A stretch of DNA of 64,000 bases from Rana temporaria (GCF_905171775.1 NC_053501.1:17897754-17961753); one strand, 5' to 3'. Counted from the stretch's first letter, positions 22,236-33,365 are shown. Numbers and translations are program-made. Notes: a model not told the origin generated them from the letters alone.

Positions 22236-22874
22236 CTGTAGGGTTGAGGTCAAGATTTTGTGCAGGCCAGTCAAGTTCCTCCACCCCAAACTCGCTCAGC
22301 TATGTCTTTATGGACCTTGCTTTGTGCACTGGTCCAAATCATTTTGTGGAGCGGGGATTATGGTGTGGGGATGCTTTTTAGGGGTTGGACTTGTACCCTT
22401 GGTTCCAGTGAAGGGAACTCTTTAGGCATCGGCATACCAAGACATTTTGGACAATTTTCATGCTCCCAACTTTGTGGGAACAGTTTGGGGATGACCCCTT
22501 CCTGTTCCAACATGATTGCACACCAGTGTACAAAGCAAGGTCCATAAAGACATGGATGAGCCAGTTTGGGGGTGGGGGAACTTGACTGGCCTGCACAGAG
22601 TCCTGATTTCACCCCGGTAGAACACCTTTGGGATGATTTAGAATGGAGTCTGTAAACCAGACCTCACAAATGTACTTCTGGAAGAATGGTCAAACTTTCC
22701 CATAGACACACTCCTAAACCTTGTGGACAGCCTTCCCAGAAGAGTTGAAACTGTTATAGCTGCAAAGGGAGGGCCAACTCAACATTGAACCCTACAGACT
22801 AAGACTGGGACGCCATTAAAGTTCATGTGTGTGTGTAAAGGCAGGCGTCCCAATACTTTTGGCAATATAGTGTA
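22236..22874 (+). mobile_element. Foldback Tc1-like derivative
   Basis: The left part (22240-22330) reads antisense to the transposase (GCAGGCCAGTCAAGTTCC, ACCTTGCTTTGTGCACTGG). The right part (22380-22874) carries the same region in sense (ACCAGTGTACAAAGCAAGG, GGAACTTGACTGGCC). It continues to an end CCAATACTTTTGGCAATATA. On the + strand the right half translates to broken pieces of the DDE transposase C-terminus with stops. The same head-to-head arrangement occurs in the 48337-49900 copy. Confidence 0.75.
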
Positions 22875-23657
22875 CCTTTCCTGTGAAAAATGCTGGATGT
22901 AGTATGTGTATTTCTAAAACTCTAATGTGAATTGGCCCGAGGCTGATCCTATACTTGTTTTTTTGTTCCTAGTTTCCAAGTCCACTCATGCCTCCTTGAA
23001 GTATAATACATATTCTTTGCTTCGGGTGGCTCTTTGCCAGCTCTCTGAAACATCAAGTATTGCCTGCTTGCTTTTGATTGCAGCAGATAGAAGCTTTGAT
23101 TCCATCTTGTGCTAGGAACACGCTGTTCTGAGCGCTTAATAGGTCCTCAGGCTTCTGTCTTTGGGTAGAAAAACTTGTTTAAAGTTTTAGATTTTTTCTT
23201 TTTTTCCTAAAGCTGTAATTAACCTGCATAGTGGTCTCAATTTATTTTAAACAGACCTGTACACAGAGTTGAGGCAATTAAAATGAATGTGCTTTGGTGT
23301 TCCGCCTGCCCCTCTTAAAGCGGTAGTAAACCTGCTGCAATAAAAAAAAAAAATCCCCTGCAAAATGATACCATAATGTGCTAGTATGCATTGCATACTA
23401 GCACTTTATGAAATACTTGTCTTAAAACTAAGCACTCCAGCGGCGCCATGTCACGGGTGAGAGGGTTTCCATCTTTCCCCCTGGTCTTCCTTCTGGGTTC
23501 ACGGGCGAGTGGTTGGAGCCTCGATGATGTCACTCCCGTGCGCCCTCGGTTGGTGCTGTGAAGGTCCGGCGTACCGTGACCTCACTGGCTACATCCAGTT
23601 TATATCTCCTAAATGGTGCACATTTTAGGAGATCTTCATTTCACCTACAAGTGAGCC
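22875..23657. other. Unassigned DNA and a short TTAA-type repeat
   Basis: 22875-23310 shows no recognised feature. From about 23316 the sequence TTAAAGCGGTAGTAAACC resembles the ends of other TTAA-type repeats here, and the stretch through ATTTTAGGAGATCTTCATTT recurs near 54380-54420. Confidence 0.4.
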
Positions 23658-23661
23658 TTAA

Positions 23662-24440
23662 CCACTTAAGCCCTGGACCTTTATGCAGCTAAATGCCCAG
23701 GCCAGGTTTTGCGATTCAGCACTGCGTCGCTTTAACAGACAATTGCGCGGTCGTGCGACGTGGCTCCCAAACAAAATTGACGTCCTTTTTTCTTTTGGTG
23801 GTATTTGATCACCTCTGCGGTTTTTATTTTTGGCGCTAAAGGCAAAAATAGAGCGACAATTTTGAAAAAAAATGCAATCTTTTTTACTTTTTGCTATAAT
23901 AAATATCCCCCAAAAACATATATAATTTTTTTTCCCCCAGTTTAGGCCGATACGTATTCTTCTACCTATGTTTGGTAAAAAAAATTGCAATAAGCGTTTA
24001 TCGATTGGTTTGCGCAAAATTTATAGCGTTTACAAAATACTGGATAGTTTTATTTTTTTAATTTTTTTTACTACTAATGGCGGCGATCAGCGATTTTTTT
24101 TTTTTTCGTGACTGCGACATTATGGCGGACACTTCGGACAATTTTGACACCATTGTCATTTTCACAGCAAAAAATGCCTTTCAATTGCATTGTTTATTGT
24201 GAAAATGACAGTTGCAGTTTGGGAGTTAACCACAGGGGGCGCTGTAGGAGTTAGGGTTCACCTAGTGTGTGTTTACAACTGTAGGGGGGTGTGGCTGTAG
24301 GATTGATGGAGTCTCCCTATAAAAGGGATCACTCAATCGATGCAGCAGCCACAGTGAAGCACGGGGGAAGCCGTGTTTACATACGGCTCTCCCCGTTCTT
24401 CAGCTCCGGGGAGCGATCGCGAGGGGGCGGCTAAAAGCGA
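23662..24440. mobile_element. TTAA family A element, 3' truncated
   Basis: Starts at CCACTTAAGCCCTGGACC after TTAA (23658-23661) and follows the family A order: TTTGCGATTCAGCACTGCG, TTAGGCCGATACGTATTC, GACATTATGGCGGACAC, GTTCTTCAGCTCCGGGG. It breaks off before the LINE fragment. Open frames inside are chance. Confidence 0.85.
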
Positions 24441-24449
24441 ATATATATA

Positions 24450-24985
24450 TATTATAATAATTCTACCACTTTATAAAACTCTGGTCCGGCCGCATCTTGA
24501 GTATGCTGTCCAGTTTTGGTCACCAGTCCTCAGGAGGGACCTACTGGAATTAGAGAGGGTCCAAAGAAGGGTAACAAAACTAATAAGGGGACTGGAGAAC
24601 CTCCATTGGGAAGAACGAGTACAAACATTAAATATATTCTCCTTGGAAAAGAGATGCTTAAGAGGGAAGATGATGGCAATATACAAATATCTTTTAATGG
24701 TGATTACAACATTGGGAGTTAACTACTCAGTCTCCAAACCAAAACCTTCTCCAAATCCCCAAATCTCGCTACAAATCTTAGGGAGAACGTAGATTTTCGG
24801 TCCAAGGACCACGGCTCTGGAATGCTCTACCCACGACCATCCGCTTGGAGGAAAACCATCGGGTTTTTAGGAAAAAACTGAAGACCCACCTCTTCTGAAA
24901 GACCTGTACAACTCTGGAAGCCAGCGCCTTGAGGCGATTAAGTTTGCATTTGTTTGCGCTATATAAGTTTCTCACTCACTCACTC
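24450..24985 (+). mobile_element. L2/CR1-like LINE 3' fragment (reverse transcriptase C-terminus)
   Basis: Frame +1 translates to a typical non-LTR reverse transcriptase end: LYKTLVRPHLEYAVQFWSP, then LLELERVQRRVTKLIRGLE and LEKRCLRGKMMAIYKYL. A frame break follows, then a second piece matching ALWNALPTT-type sequence in another frame. It ends with CGCTATATAAG and a (CTCA)n tail. The 5' part is missing and frames are broken. Part of its 3' end recurs inverted at 48982-49144. Confidence 0.88.
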
Positions 24986-25004
24986 ACTCCGTTCACTCAA
25001 GAAG

Positions 25005-25146
25005 ACACATAGCCTCCCAATGAAGTTGGATGAGAAGCGGTTCAACCCTAAATGGCATAGGGGATTTTTTACTGTTAGAGCGGTAAGGATATGGAACTCC
25101 CTTCCACAATCGGTGCTTTCAGCGGGAAGTTTCAGTAATTAAAAAA
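25005..25146 (+). mobile_element. Second LINE 3' fragment
   Basis: The + strand encodes RFNPKWHRGFFTVRAVRIWN then SLPQSVLSAGSFSNF, the end of a CR1/L2-type reverse transcriptase from a lineage other than the adjacent fragment. It abuts that fragment's (CTCA)n tail. Confidence 0.75.
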
Positions 25147-25781
25147 TTGGGGGTCTTACTGAACACAAAATAACGGGGAACCAGCCCATGTGTACTAGAT
25201 TTTAAGATCTGGGCAACCGTTACAGTTGAGAAAATTTATCTTGGACAGTCAATTCCCTGCCCTAGACCTATTTCCCAACCTTTATGACCTTATTTCCCAG
25301 CAAGTTTTATGTCAACAGGTTCCTTAGCTTGGATGAACCATAGATAGTCTATTATCAGGCGATCTGACTCTCAGGTAGTCATCACAATAGGAGAATTTCC
25401 CTTTTGGAAATCTGGGAAAGTAGGGCCTATGCATTTTCTCTTCTGTGCAAAAAGTCCTACCACCATTGCTGGGGTTCCTGGCACAGCAACAGATTCAAGG
25501 ATTAACCAAAATCCCATTGCCCTTCATTCTTCGGGAGATATTTAGGCAGCCTTTGGGGGACCATAAATGAGCAGATATCTTTGGTAACACCATCCTCTAG
25601 TGTGGTGTTAAGTTCCGGTGTTGACCATATTTCTGTTATGTGGGTGACAGTGGTTTATGTGCTGTACTGGCCTATAGTAGAGTAAAGGTCTAGGCTTATT
25701 GACAAGACTTTGCAATAGGATGGTAGTTTTTCAAGTGACGCTTATGCCTCTGACTGCTAGAGGGGTTCTTAGGTCTCTCAT
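25147..25781. other. Unassigned non-coding DNA
   Basis: No exon-like structure or repeat termini were recognised. The sequence may be a decayed retroelement, but nothing firm supports this. Confidence 0.3.
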
Positions 25782-25789
25782 CCCCTAAG

Positions 25790-25914
25790 CAGGGATCCTC
25801 AATATACGACCCTCCAGCCTCATCCCATGAGGCATTGTAACACACTGACATTCACAGACATGATGGGAATTGTAGTTCCTGAACAATTGGAGGGCCGTTG
25901 TTTGAAGACCCATG
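25790..25914. mobile_element. hAT-like MITE, near-exact 8-bp duplication
   Basis: Ends CAGGGATCCTCAATATACG and TTGTTTGAAGACCCATG are inverted with mismatches. Inner words GACCCTCCAG / TTGGAGGGCC and CATGATGGGAATTGTAG support the element. Flanks CCCCTAAG and CCCTAAGG share seven bases. Confidence 0.75.
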
Positions 25915-26911
25915 CCCTAAGGCTTCTGCTGTTGGCAACCACCCCCCAGAAAAAGGATCACAAGACCAGACAAAAAAAACCACTCTCCTATTTCTACAGT
26001 GTTGCTGGCTGGACAAGCGAGGTGCTGATGATTCCGTGGCGTGAGATTCTACAGCATTTCAGCCGGTGAATGACGCCCTAAAAACAGACAAGTTGTTCCT
26101 TTGCCCTATTTATCAATATTGATGTTAGGAAGTTGCCAACAACGGCAAGATCGATAGTGTGCCTAAGTGCTCCAAAAAAATGCAAGCAATGCGCAACATC
26201 AGAAGCAGTTTTCTGGCTAATTGACTTCCTTTCATTTATCTAGCCGCAGAACCCATATGATCATTTGTCTCCGTAATTAAAGGAAACATTTGGCAGCCTT
26301 GTACTCCACTTTAAGGTAATCTCCAACAGAACAAAAATAATAAAAACAAAGTTGTCCACCATTTTGAATAAAAACAGGTCCCCTTTTACAATACTGTCGA
26401 CAACATACTTAACTGTCTGATGCCCAGTACTGGTTCCATCCCTGGTTGATTGTCACCCAACTCACTCCCTATGAGCCCAGGCTGTAAAGGACATACCCTT
26501 TGGGGCGGGGGGGATTATCACATTGTCCTCGTCTTGCCATACTCCTGGATTGAGTATAGATCACGCTTAGCTTGGTAATGGGTGGTCCATCTTCCCAAAC
26601 TAAGATTTAAAGAACCTGTGATCGAGCTGGAGTGCAGGCAAACAAATGTGTGGTGGTCCTGGGAATCCTACCAACAACCAAGTGGTGCTTCCTTATTCAA
26701 TGCAAGATGGGTGTGACCAACATCATATACGCATAGAAAGAAGGAGGAACAGGATAACAAACACCCTGACAGCTACCGCTAAACATGTTAGTTAATTCTT
26801 TATACATCAATCAATCTAAGTGCAACTCCCCCACCAGTCCCGACCCCACTCCCCAAATTGGACTGCCCCCAGCAGGCATGGGTCACCCCCCCCCCCCCCT
26901 TTCAGTTAAAT
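25915..26911. other. Unassigned non-coding DNA
   Basis: No gene or repeat structure was recognised. A C(13) run lies near 26887. Confidence 0.3.
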
Positions 26912-26919
26912 GTTGGATC

Positions 26920-27083
26920 TAGGGTTGTCACCTCGTCCCTTTAAAACCAAACACATATGAATCTGAGGTTAATTTAATGCAGGTAAGTCAACAAGTGAGT
27001 TTAATTACCACCTTAATTAGCCACAGAACCTGTGTAATTAATACGTGTTCAGGTTTAAAGGCATGAGGTGGTGGTGAACCTTA
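26920..27083. mobile_element. hAT-like MITE with exact 8-bp duplication
   Basis: The ends TAGGGTTGTCACCTCGTCCC and GGCATGAGGTGGTGGTGAACCTTA are imperfect inverted repeats. GTTGGATC flanks both sides (26912-26919 and 27084-27091). A truncated sibling is at 30733-30854. Confidence 0.9.
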
Positions 27084-27126
27084 GTTGGATCGGGGGAAGG
27101 TCCAATAGGCCTACCCCTGATCCAAG

Positions 27127-28164
27127 TGTAGCGCCTGGTTACTTTAAGTACTGGTGCTGTTTAAATTTAGAGGGAGATCAGAGTGTAGTTAAACTCCGAT
27201 TCAAATTGTTATGCGCAAAACAGGGTCTCTGTCTCAGCTTGGCTGTGCTGTGGGCTCATTCTGTTGTGCTGGGGTGTTCTTCCAACCCCTGGCAGCAGTG
27301 GAGTCAAGGTTTGGGTGCTCTTCCCCAGCAGCCTATCGGGAGGGTTTTAGCCTCGCTGTGCATGCTGGGGGAGGGTATTTATGAGACAGACGCCATTGGT
27401 TCTGGGTTCTTCTTTGTCCAGTGTGGCACCCACCTTTAGGGTGGCCACATCCCGGCGTTATGGCCTACCTGGCTGGGGCGTGCGTGCCATGCAGTGTTCT
27501 TGGTTCCGGGGCCATGTTGGCCTGGAACATTTGAGCAGCGACGGGGACCTTTGAGGATCCCAAGCGGTAGTGCTGTTCGGTGGGGAGTCAGTCTGAGGAG
27601 CGCCATTGAGAGACCTTGACAAACCATCGGGGGTCAAGGTAGCCGGACACTGAAGGATTGATCACCTGTCAGTCGGTACCTGGGCGACAAGTTGAAGGAG
27701 ACCCAGGCGTAATTCATCTAAGGAGGATCTCCTCCGTAGCTGCAATCAGAGAGGGCCTGTGGCAGAGGTGTCTCCCTGACGTTCACCAAGGATGGTCTGT
27801 GGCAGAGACTTTATCCTACAAATGTTCGAGTGATACTCCGGCTGCCAGGTCAGTGAGAGAGGCCTGTCCGGGTACACTAAGCCCACTCTGGCAGGAGTGG
27901 CGCAGAGAAGTGTTACGCTTGGGAGCAGGACTGTTTCCCTATTGATACGCCTGTATTTTCTATTCTCCTTTCTTCCTTTAACTTTACTTTCCTCACCACT
28001 AGTTTTATTGTTTTTACCTGGCTGGGTAATAAAGAGCACAGCAAAAGGCACTTGTTGTGGACATTCCTTTACTTCTACTAAATGCACCCCTAGGAATTCG
28101 GAAGAGCCATGAGTTAAATGTGCCACCCAAAACAACCAGCAGCTCCTCCGAGGGTAGTGCTACA
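27127..28164 (+). mobile_element. Solo LTR (LTR retrotransposon), 4-bp duplication
   Basis: Starts TGTAGCGCC and ends GTGCTACA, so the ends are TG...CA with inverted GTAGC. CAAG flanks both sides (27123-27126 and 28165-28168). A polyadenylation signal AATAAA lies at 28028-28033. A TATA-like GTATTTAT lies near 27375. No internal gag or pol region is present, which fits loss by recombination between LTRs. The family is not assigned; a 4-5 bp duplication fits Ty3/gypsy-type integration. Confidence 0.78.
28028..28033 (+). terminator. Polyadenylation signal of the solo LTR
   Basis: AATAAA followed by GAGCACAGC within the 3' third of the LTR, in the position expected for the LTR R region end. Confidence 0.5.
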
Positions 28165-28210
28165 CAAGTGTACAGACCACAATGGGTAGTGAGTAAGGGA
28201 TGCTTAGGAG

Positions 28211-28425
28211 TAAGGATGAGCTCGGGCATGTTTGCATCCCACACATGCAGAGCCCGCCAGGAAGTCGGCACTGCGGAGCGCTAATCACAGGCAGTGAGAC
28301 GTTTCCCGATCTCTGCAGCCGCGGACCAGGAAAATGTCTCACTGCCTGAGATTAGCGCAGCGCAGTGCCGACTTCCTGGTGGGCTCTGCACGTGTGGTTT
28401 GCGAACATGCCTGAGCTCATCTTTA
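28211..28425. mobile_element. hAT-like foldback MITE with exact 8-bp duplication
   Basis: Ends TAAGGATGAGCTCGGGCATG and CATGCCTGAGCTCATCTTTA are near-perfect inverted repeats. The arms continue (CCAGGAAGTCGGCACTGC / GCAGTGCCGACTTCCTGG). CTTAGGAG flanks both sides (28203-28210 and 28426-28433). Confidence 0.9.
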
Positions 28426-28699
28426 CTTAGGAGTACCAACCCCATGGCACCTATGGAGCTGAAGACTAGACATATTTAGCAGACCCTAACTTTGCTAGAA
28501 TGTCCCAGAGTCTGTGCATGTATAATGCAGATACATTCAAGACATGCAGAAAACAGTCCTTGAGTGTCAAATGAATGCAAGTATGCCATATGCTGGGAGC
28601 CGCTCTGTAACATTATGCACTGCAGTGGATGGGAAGGATAGGGCTTGCTGAGTAAAGTTGGAGTGGCCTGAAGGCTGTAGGAAAGAGATGGATAGATAG

Positions 28700-29422
28700 T
28701 ATGGCTGGGATTCAGAGAGATCGGCGCATCTTTAGATTGGCATAGCGCATCTCATATGCGCTACCCTGTCGTAACATTGAGAGGCAAGTACTGTATTCAC
28801 AAAGCACTTGCTCCCATATGTACGCCGGCGTAACGTAAATGGGCCGGCGTAAACCCGCCTAATTCAAAGTAGCAAGGCAGTGGGCGTGTTGTATTATAAT
28901 GAAGCGTGACCCCATGTAAATGCATGGCCGAACGAACGGCGCATTCGCGCGCATGCTCAGAATCACATCGAATTTACTCCCTAAGATATGCCAGCTCCAT
29001 TCATGCGACGTGAACGTAACCTACGCCCAGCCCCATTCACGTACGACTTACGTAAACAACGTAATATACACCGCTGTTCCTGTGCCCATACCTTAACATG
29101 ACTTACCCCTGCTTTATGAGGGGTAAAGTTACGCCGGACGTACGCCTTACGTAAACGGCGTAGCACGCAAGTACTTTCGTGAATCGGCGTATCTAGCTCA
29201 TTTACATATTTGACGCGTAAATCTACGGAAGCGCCCCTAGCGGCCAGCGTAAATATGTACCCAAAATACAACGGCGTAGGAGACTTACGACGGTCGTATC
29301 TTGCCAAAATTCAGGCGTATCTGCTTTCCTGAATAAGCGTATAGATACGACGGCGCACATTTGGACTTAAGACGGCGTATGTAGAGATACGTCGTCGTAA
29401 GTCCTTTCTGAATACGGGCCTA
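28700..29422. mobile_element. Foldback-type DNA element (ATTCAG...CTGAAT ends)
   Basis: The left end GGCTGGGATTCAGAG pairs with the right end CTGAATACGGGCC. The interior is rich in GGCGTA, ACGTACG and CGGCGTAAG words. The sibling at 62401-63716 carries the same blocks (GAGAGGCAAGTA/GAGAGGCGAGTA, GCCGGCGTAAACCCGCCTAA, CTAGCGGCCAGCG). Confidence 0.75.
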
Positions 29423-30732
29423 TATCTTTAATCTGCTGAGAGGGAACAGGCATCAAAGAATGGGGGAGGGGGTCGGTTGTGAAGCTCGCTATCGGCTTTA
29501 ATGACATGTAAGATTTTAATGCCTCTTTTACTTCTTATTCCATGTAATTCAACAGCTGACACCACCTACCATAATCTAGTGTATTACGTATATAATGTGT
29601 TAATGCAGTGTTTAAGAGACCTAACCTAGTTTTTGGCTCATAATAGCCTTATTTTCTGTACTAATGGCTGAACATCAAATTATGTATAGTGAAGCGCGCA
29701 AACCTTACTGATACCACTGTCAAGAATGATGGTAATCAATGCTTTTATCATAATAACTGATTCCCCCCCCAGCATAAATTGAAATTAAATGGCAGAAACT
29801 GAAATTAAAATGTAACTCTTTGGCTCCCTGAGAGCTGGAACAAAGCCATCATGTGCCTTTCTGAAACACACAAGTATTCCTTCACATCTGCAGTTTTCTA
29901 TGGAGAATTCGAGTTGCAATATTGCTTTTTTTTTTTGCATTCTTTATTTTTTAAATTGGGGAATGTACACCTAGAACATTAACAAGCTATTCAAAAGCAG
30001 ATCTCCGTAAATTGAACTTTCACTTCGCCAAAATTGAGTGCAAAGAAACAGATGCAGTGTACATAAATCATAAACTGGTCATTTGCATAAGATAGGCAGG
30101 AAATTTGCATAGGAAATTAAGTTGTCCAGCAATTTAAATTAAAGGCAACTCTCGTTTGACTCCCTTACAGAGTACTGTGCAGGAAGGTGTGACAATGTGT
30201 AGCAATAACAATATAATGATTACGAATAAAGAATACATGTAAACCAGACGCCCTATGTTCAAGGTTTTGTAAGACAAGGCTGGAAGAGAGGAGGAAGTTG
30301 AGCCCAACCCCAGGAATAACCTAGAGAAGATAGCCATTGCTCAACAAGAGTGGAGCCAAAACCTGCACAGGAAGACAGGCATGCAGAAAGGTTGGAGAAT
30401 CTGCCAGGGGGCAACCCCCCCCCCCTTTCTCCAGCCAAGAAGGAAGCCAGTGCCAGTAAACCTATCAGAACACGGAACCCAATTTGGGCTGCCGACACAG
30501 TACATATATACTGGGTGCGAACAGTGTTATTTTGTCAACTAAAACATTTTTGTCAAAGTTTTCATCAGCGGTCTTTTTACAGTGACGAAATGTACACCAC
30601 GTTTTCGCCCATTTACGAAAACCTTTGAAGAAAATCAATACCTTTTTCATTAACGAGAGAAAACGAAAATGTGACAGGAGGGACGTTTACCCTCGTGAAC
30701 GTCTGGTTTCTACGGAGCTCCGTGCTTAAAAG
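29423..30732. other. Unassigned, probably intronic unique DNA
   Basis: No reading frame with protein character was seen. I looked for the preceding FANCM exons (DEAH box lobe) here and did not see them. Confidence 0.35.
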
Positions 30733-30854
30733 TGGCTGAGGCTAAGTTAATGTAGTTAAGGCAACAAGTGTGGTTAATTACCACCTTAATCAGCCATAGA
30801 ACCTGTGTAATTCATATATGTGTTTGGATTTAAAGGGATGAGGTGGCAACCCTA
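30733..30854. repeat. Truncated hAT-like MITE
   Basis: AATTACCACCTTAATCAGCC, then TTAAAGGGATGAGGTGGCAACCCTA match the right two thirds of the element at 26920-27083. The left end is lost. It directly abuts the 44-bp minisatellite. Confidence 0.75.
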
Positions 30855-31806
30855 ATTACAGGCCTCCTCCTTCCGCCGGTGTCCAGAGTACTGTGTGCAT
30901 TACAGGCCTCCTCCCATCGCTGGCAGCCAGAGCACTGTGTGCATTACAGGCCTCCTCCCACCGCTGGCAGCCAGAGCACTGTGTGCATTACGGGCCTCCT
31001 CCAACCGCTGGCAGCCAGAGCACTGTGTGCATTACAGGCCTCCTCCCACCACTGACAGCCAGAGCACTGTGTGCATTACAGGCCTCCTCCCACCGCTGGC
31101 AGCCAGAGCACTGTGTGCATTACGGGCCTCCTCCCACCGCTGGCAGCCAGAGCACTGTGTGCATTTCAGGCCTTCTCCCACCGCTGGCAGCCAGAGCACT
31201 GTGTGCATTACAGGCCTCCTCCCACCGCTGGCAGCCAGAGCACTGTGTGCATTTCAGGCCTTCTCCCACTGCTGGCAGCCAGAGCACTGTGTGCATTACG
31301 GGCCTCCTCCAACCGCTGGCAGCCAGAGCACTGTGTGCATTACAGGCCTCCTCCCACCGCTGGCAGCCAGAGCACTGTGTGCATTACAGGCCTCCTCCCA
31401 CCGCTGGCAGCCAGAGCACTGTGTGCATTACGGGCCTCCTCCCACCGCTGGCAGCCAGAGCACTGTGTGCATTTCAGGCCTTCTCCCACCGCTGGCAGCC
31501 AGAGCACTGTGTGCATTACAGGCCTCCTCCCACCGCTGGCAGCCAGAGCACTGTGTGCATTACAGGCCTCCTCCCACCGCTGGCAGCCAGAGCACTGTGT
31601 GCATTACAGGCCTCCTCCCATCGCTGGCAGCCAGAGCACTGTGTGCATTACAGGCTTCCTCCCACCGCTGGCAGCCAGAGCACTGTGTGCATTACAGGCC
31701 TCCTCCCACCGCTGGCAGCCAGAGCACTGTGTGCATTACAGGCCTCCTCCCACCGCTGGCAGCCGGAGCACTGTGTGCATTACAGGCCTCCTCCCACCGC
31801 TGGCAT
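30855..31806. repeat. 44-bp minisatellite, about 21 units
   Basis: The unit is GTGTGCATTACAGGCCTCCT followed by CCCACCGCTGGCAGCCAGAG and CACT. Variants include TTTCAGGCCTT and TTACGGG units that recur in order (CCTTC units at about 31170, 31260 and 31480). The array ends 183 bp before a FANCM exon. The long open frames across it (up to 313 codons) arise because no stop occurs in the unit in three frames. They are not genes. Confidence 0.95.
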
Positions 31807-31989
31807 TAATGTTTGCATTAATTTATATCTCTAAGGTTGTGTTTTGTCTGCTTATCCGTTTCCAGTTTGGCGTTTTGTTGCGGTAACCTGTAATTAGCTG
31901 AAAAATATTTTTTTTTTTGTCTTTCACATGTAGTTTTTTTGATCAGGCCTTTGCAAACTTATTAACATCGTTTTTTGTTTTCCTCACAG

Positions 31990-32121
31990 GTTCTAGAGAC
32001 TTTTGCGGGTCGACTGATACAAATCAATGTGTTTACACGGAGAGACATCCCCAACCTAACAAAATATAAGATCATTCTGTCTCGAGATCAGTTCCGGAAG
32101 AACCCACCTCCCAATATTGTG
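31990..32121 (+). CDS. FANCM: FANCM internal exon A (helical insert between helicase lobes)
   Basis: Exon of 44 codons, phase 0 at both ends. The acceptor is TTTTCCTCACAG|GTTCTAG. The product runs from VLETFAGRLIQIN through RRDIPNLTKYKIILSRDQF to NPPPNIV, which matches the vertebrate FANCM segment just after the DEAH ATPase lobe. FANCM is a DNA translocase that recruits the Fanconi anemia core complex and remodels stalled forks. This part belongs to the helical insert characteristic of the Hef/FANCM family. The reading frame requires a donor at GTG|GCAAGT, a GC-AG intron. Earlier exons were not found in the window. Confidence 0.95.
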
Positions 32122-32127
32122 GCAAGT
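32122..32127 (+). other. FANCM: Non-canonical GC 5' splice site
   Basis: The family sequence continues V-G after PNIV, and the next exon begins with a full Gly codon, so the break must be after GTG at 32121. The intron then starts GCAAGT, the usual consensus of GC-AG introns. The nearest GT dinucleotides would add or drop bases and break the frame. Confidence 0.8.
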
Positions 32128-32296
32128 GTTCTTGATTCATCTTGTGCAGACAAACCACCAACTTTACGTATAGTAGGGCTGCCCTGGACTGCCACTTGTG
32201 GTGCACCTAAATGCTGGTTGCCCCTGGCTCTGTTTAAAAGAAGTGTTGAGGTGACAGGCCTTAGTAGCTGTAAACATCAGTCTACATCAACTCTAA

Positions 32297-32807
32297 TGTC
32301 GTGTACAGACGATCGGACATTCCGACAACAAAACCGTTGATTTTTGTTTTCGACGGATGTTGGCTCAAACTTGTCTTGCATACACGCGGTCACACAAATG
32401 TTGTCGGAAATTCCGAACGCCAAGAACGCGGTCATGTACAACACGTACAACAGTATTATTAAAGGGAAGTTCCATACCAGTCGTGTTAGTAGAAGTTTGG
32501 TGAGGGACGATTCGCGCTTTTCAGCCCGTTACAGCGTGACGAATGTGCTATCTCCATTATGAACGCTAGTTTTACCAGACTGAGCACTTCCGTCTCGTTC
32601 TTCATTCAGAGCATGTGTGGAATTTTGTGCGTCGGCATTGTCCACACAATATCGGAATTTACGAGAACGTATTTGGTTGCCCGAAAATTTGAGAACCAAA
32701 AATTCCGACAGAAAATGTCCGATGGAGCCTACACACGGTCGGAATTTCCGTGAACAAGCTCCCATCGAACATTTGTTGTCGGAAATTCCGAGCGTGTGTA
32801 CGCGGCA
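32297..32807. mobile_element. PIF-like palindromic MITE, TAA duplication
   Basis: Ends TGTCGTGTACAGACG and CGTGTGTACGCGGCA are imperfect inverted repeats flanked by TAA (32294-32296 and 32808-32810). Internal CGGAAATTCCG words recur in inverted arms. It lies about 175 bp inside the GC-AG intron of FANCM. Confidence 0.85.
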
Positions 32808-32810
32808 TAA

Positions 32811-33365
32811 GGGTTGTGGTTGACCGAACCTGCCATAATAGAGGTGGTTGTTATTACAGGTACCCTTCTGAAGGTGCTAGTTGCTTGGCTGTCATCATTA
32901 TCCTATGGTCGAATTGCTTTCTGCATCATTGACCAAGTGGTCCTTTCATGGTAGGGACAGATTTTTCTTGGTGGGCTAGTAAATGTGCCATGGTGCCACT
33001 GGCATTGTGAAAGGTGTTTTGTTCCCAAAAGTCATGGTTTACTTTAAATCATCCACCATCAAACTTCTTTGTGTCCCTTTGGATTGTCAAATGATGATTC
33101 AGGACCTCAAAGGAAATCAATGCAAAAAAATGTCCTCTACCAGATACTGTGATTGCAGGTCTAAACAGCGATCAGATACTACATATAGGTCCCATTTTGT
33201 CACCGACTGTTGATGCTGCTCTGATGTCTCAACTATGAAGTGAACGAATTCCACAAAAAGACCTTTCTCAAATGCAGCTTCATGTAGAAATTATTTTGTA
33301 TACATTTTGCATTGTGAAGATAATGTGTGTATACTCTGTAATAATTGTATATTTGTCTAATGCAG
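32811..33365. other. FANCM intron, no other feature seen
   Basis: Apparently unique intronic sequence leading to the acceptor TCTAATGCAG before exon B. Confidence 0.5.

Noticed and set aside
30893..31886. Three overlapping + frames of 271-313 codons
   Set aside because: They are translations of the 44-bp minisatellite, with no start context or unique domain.
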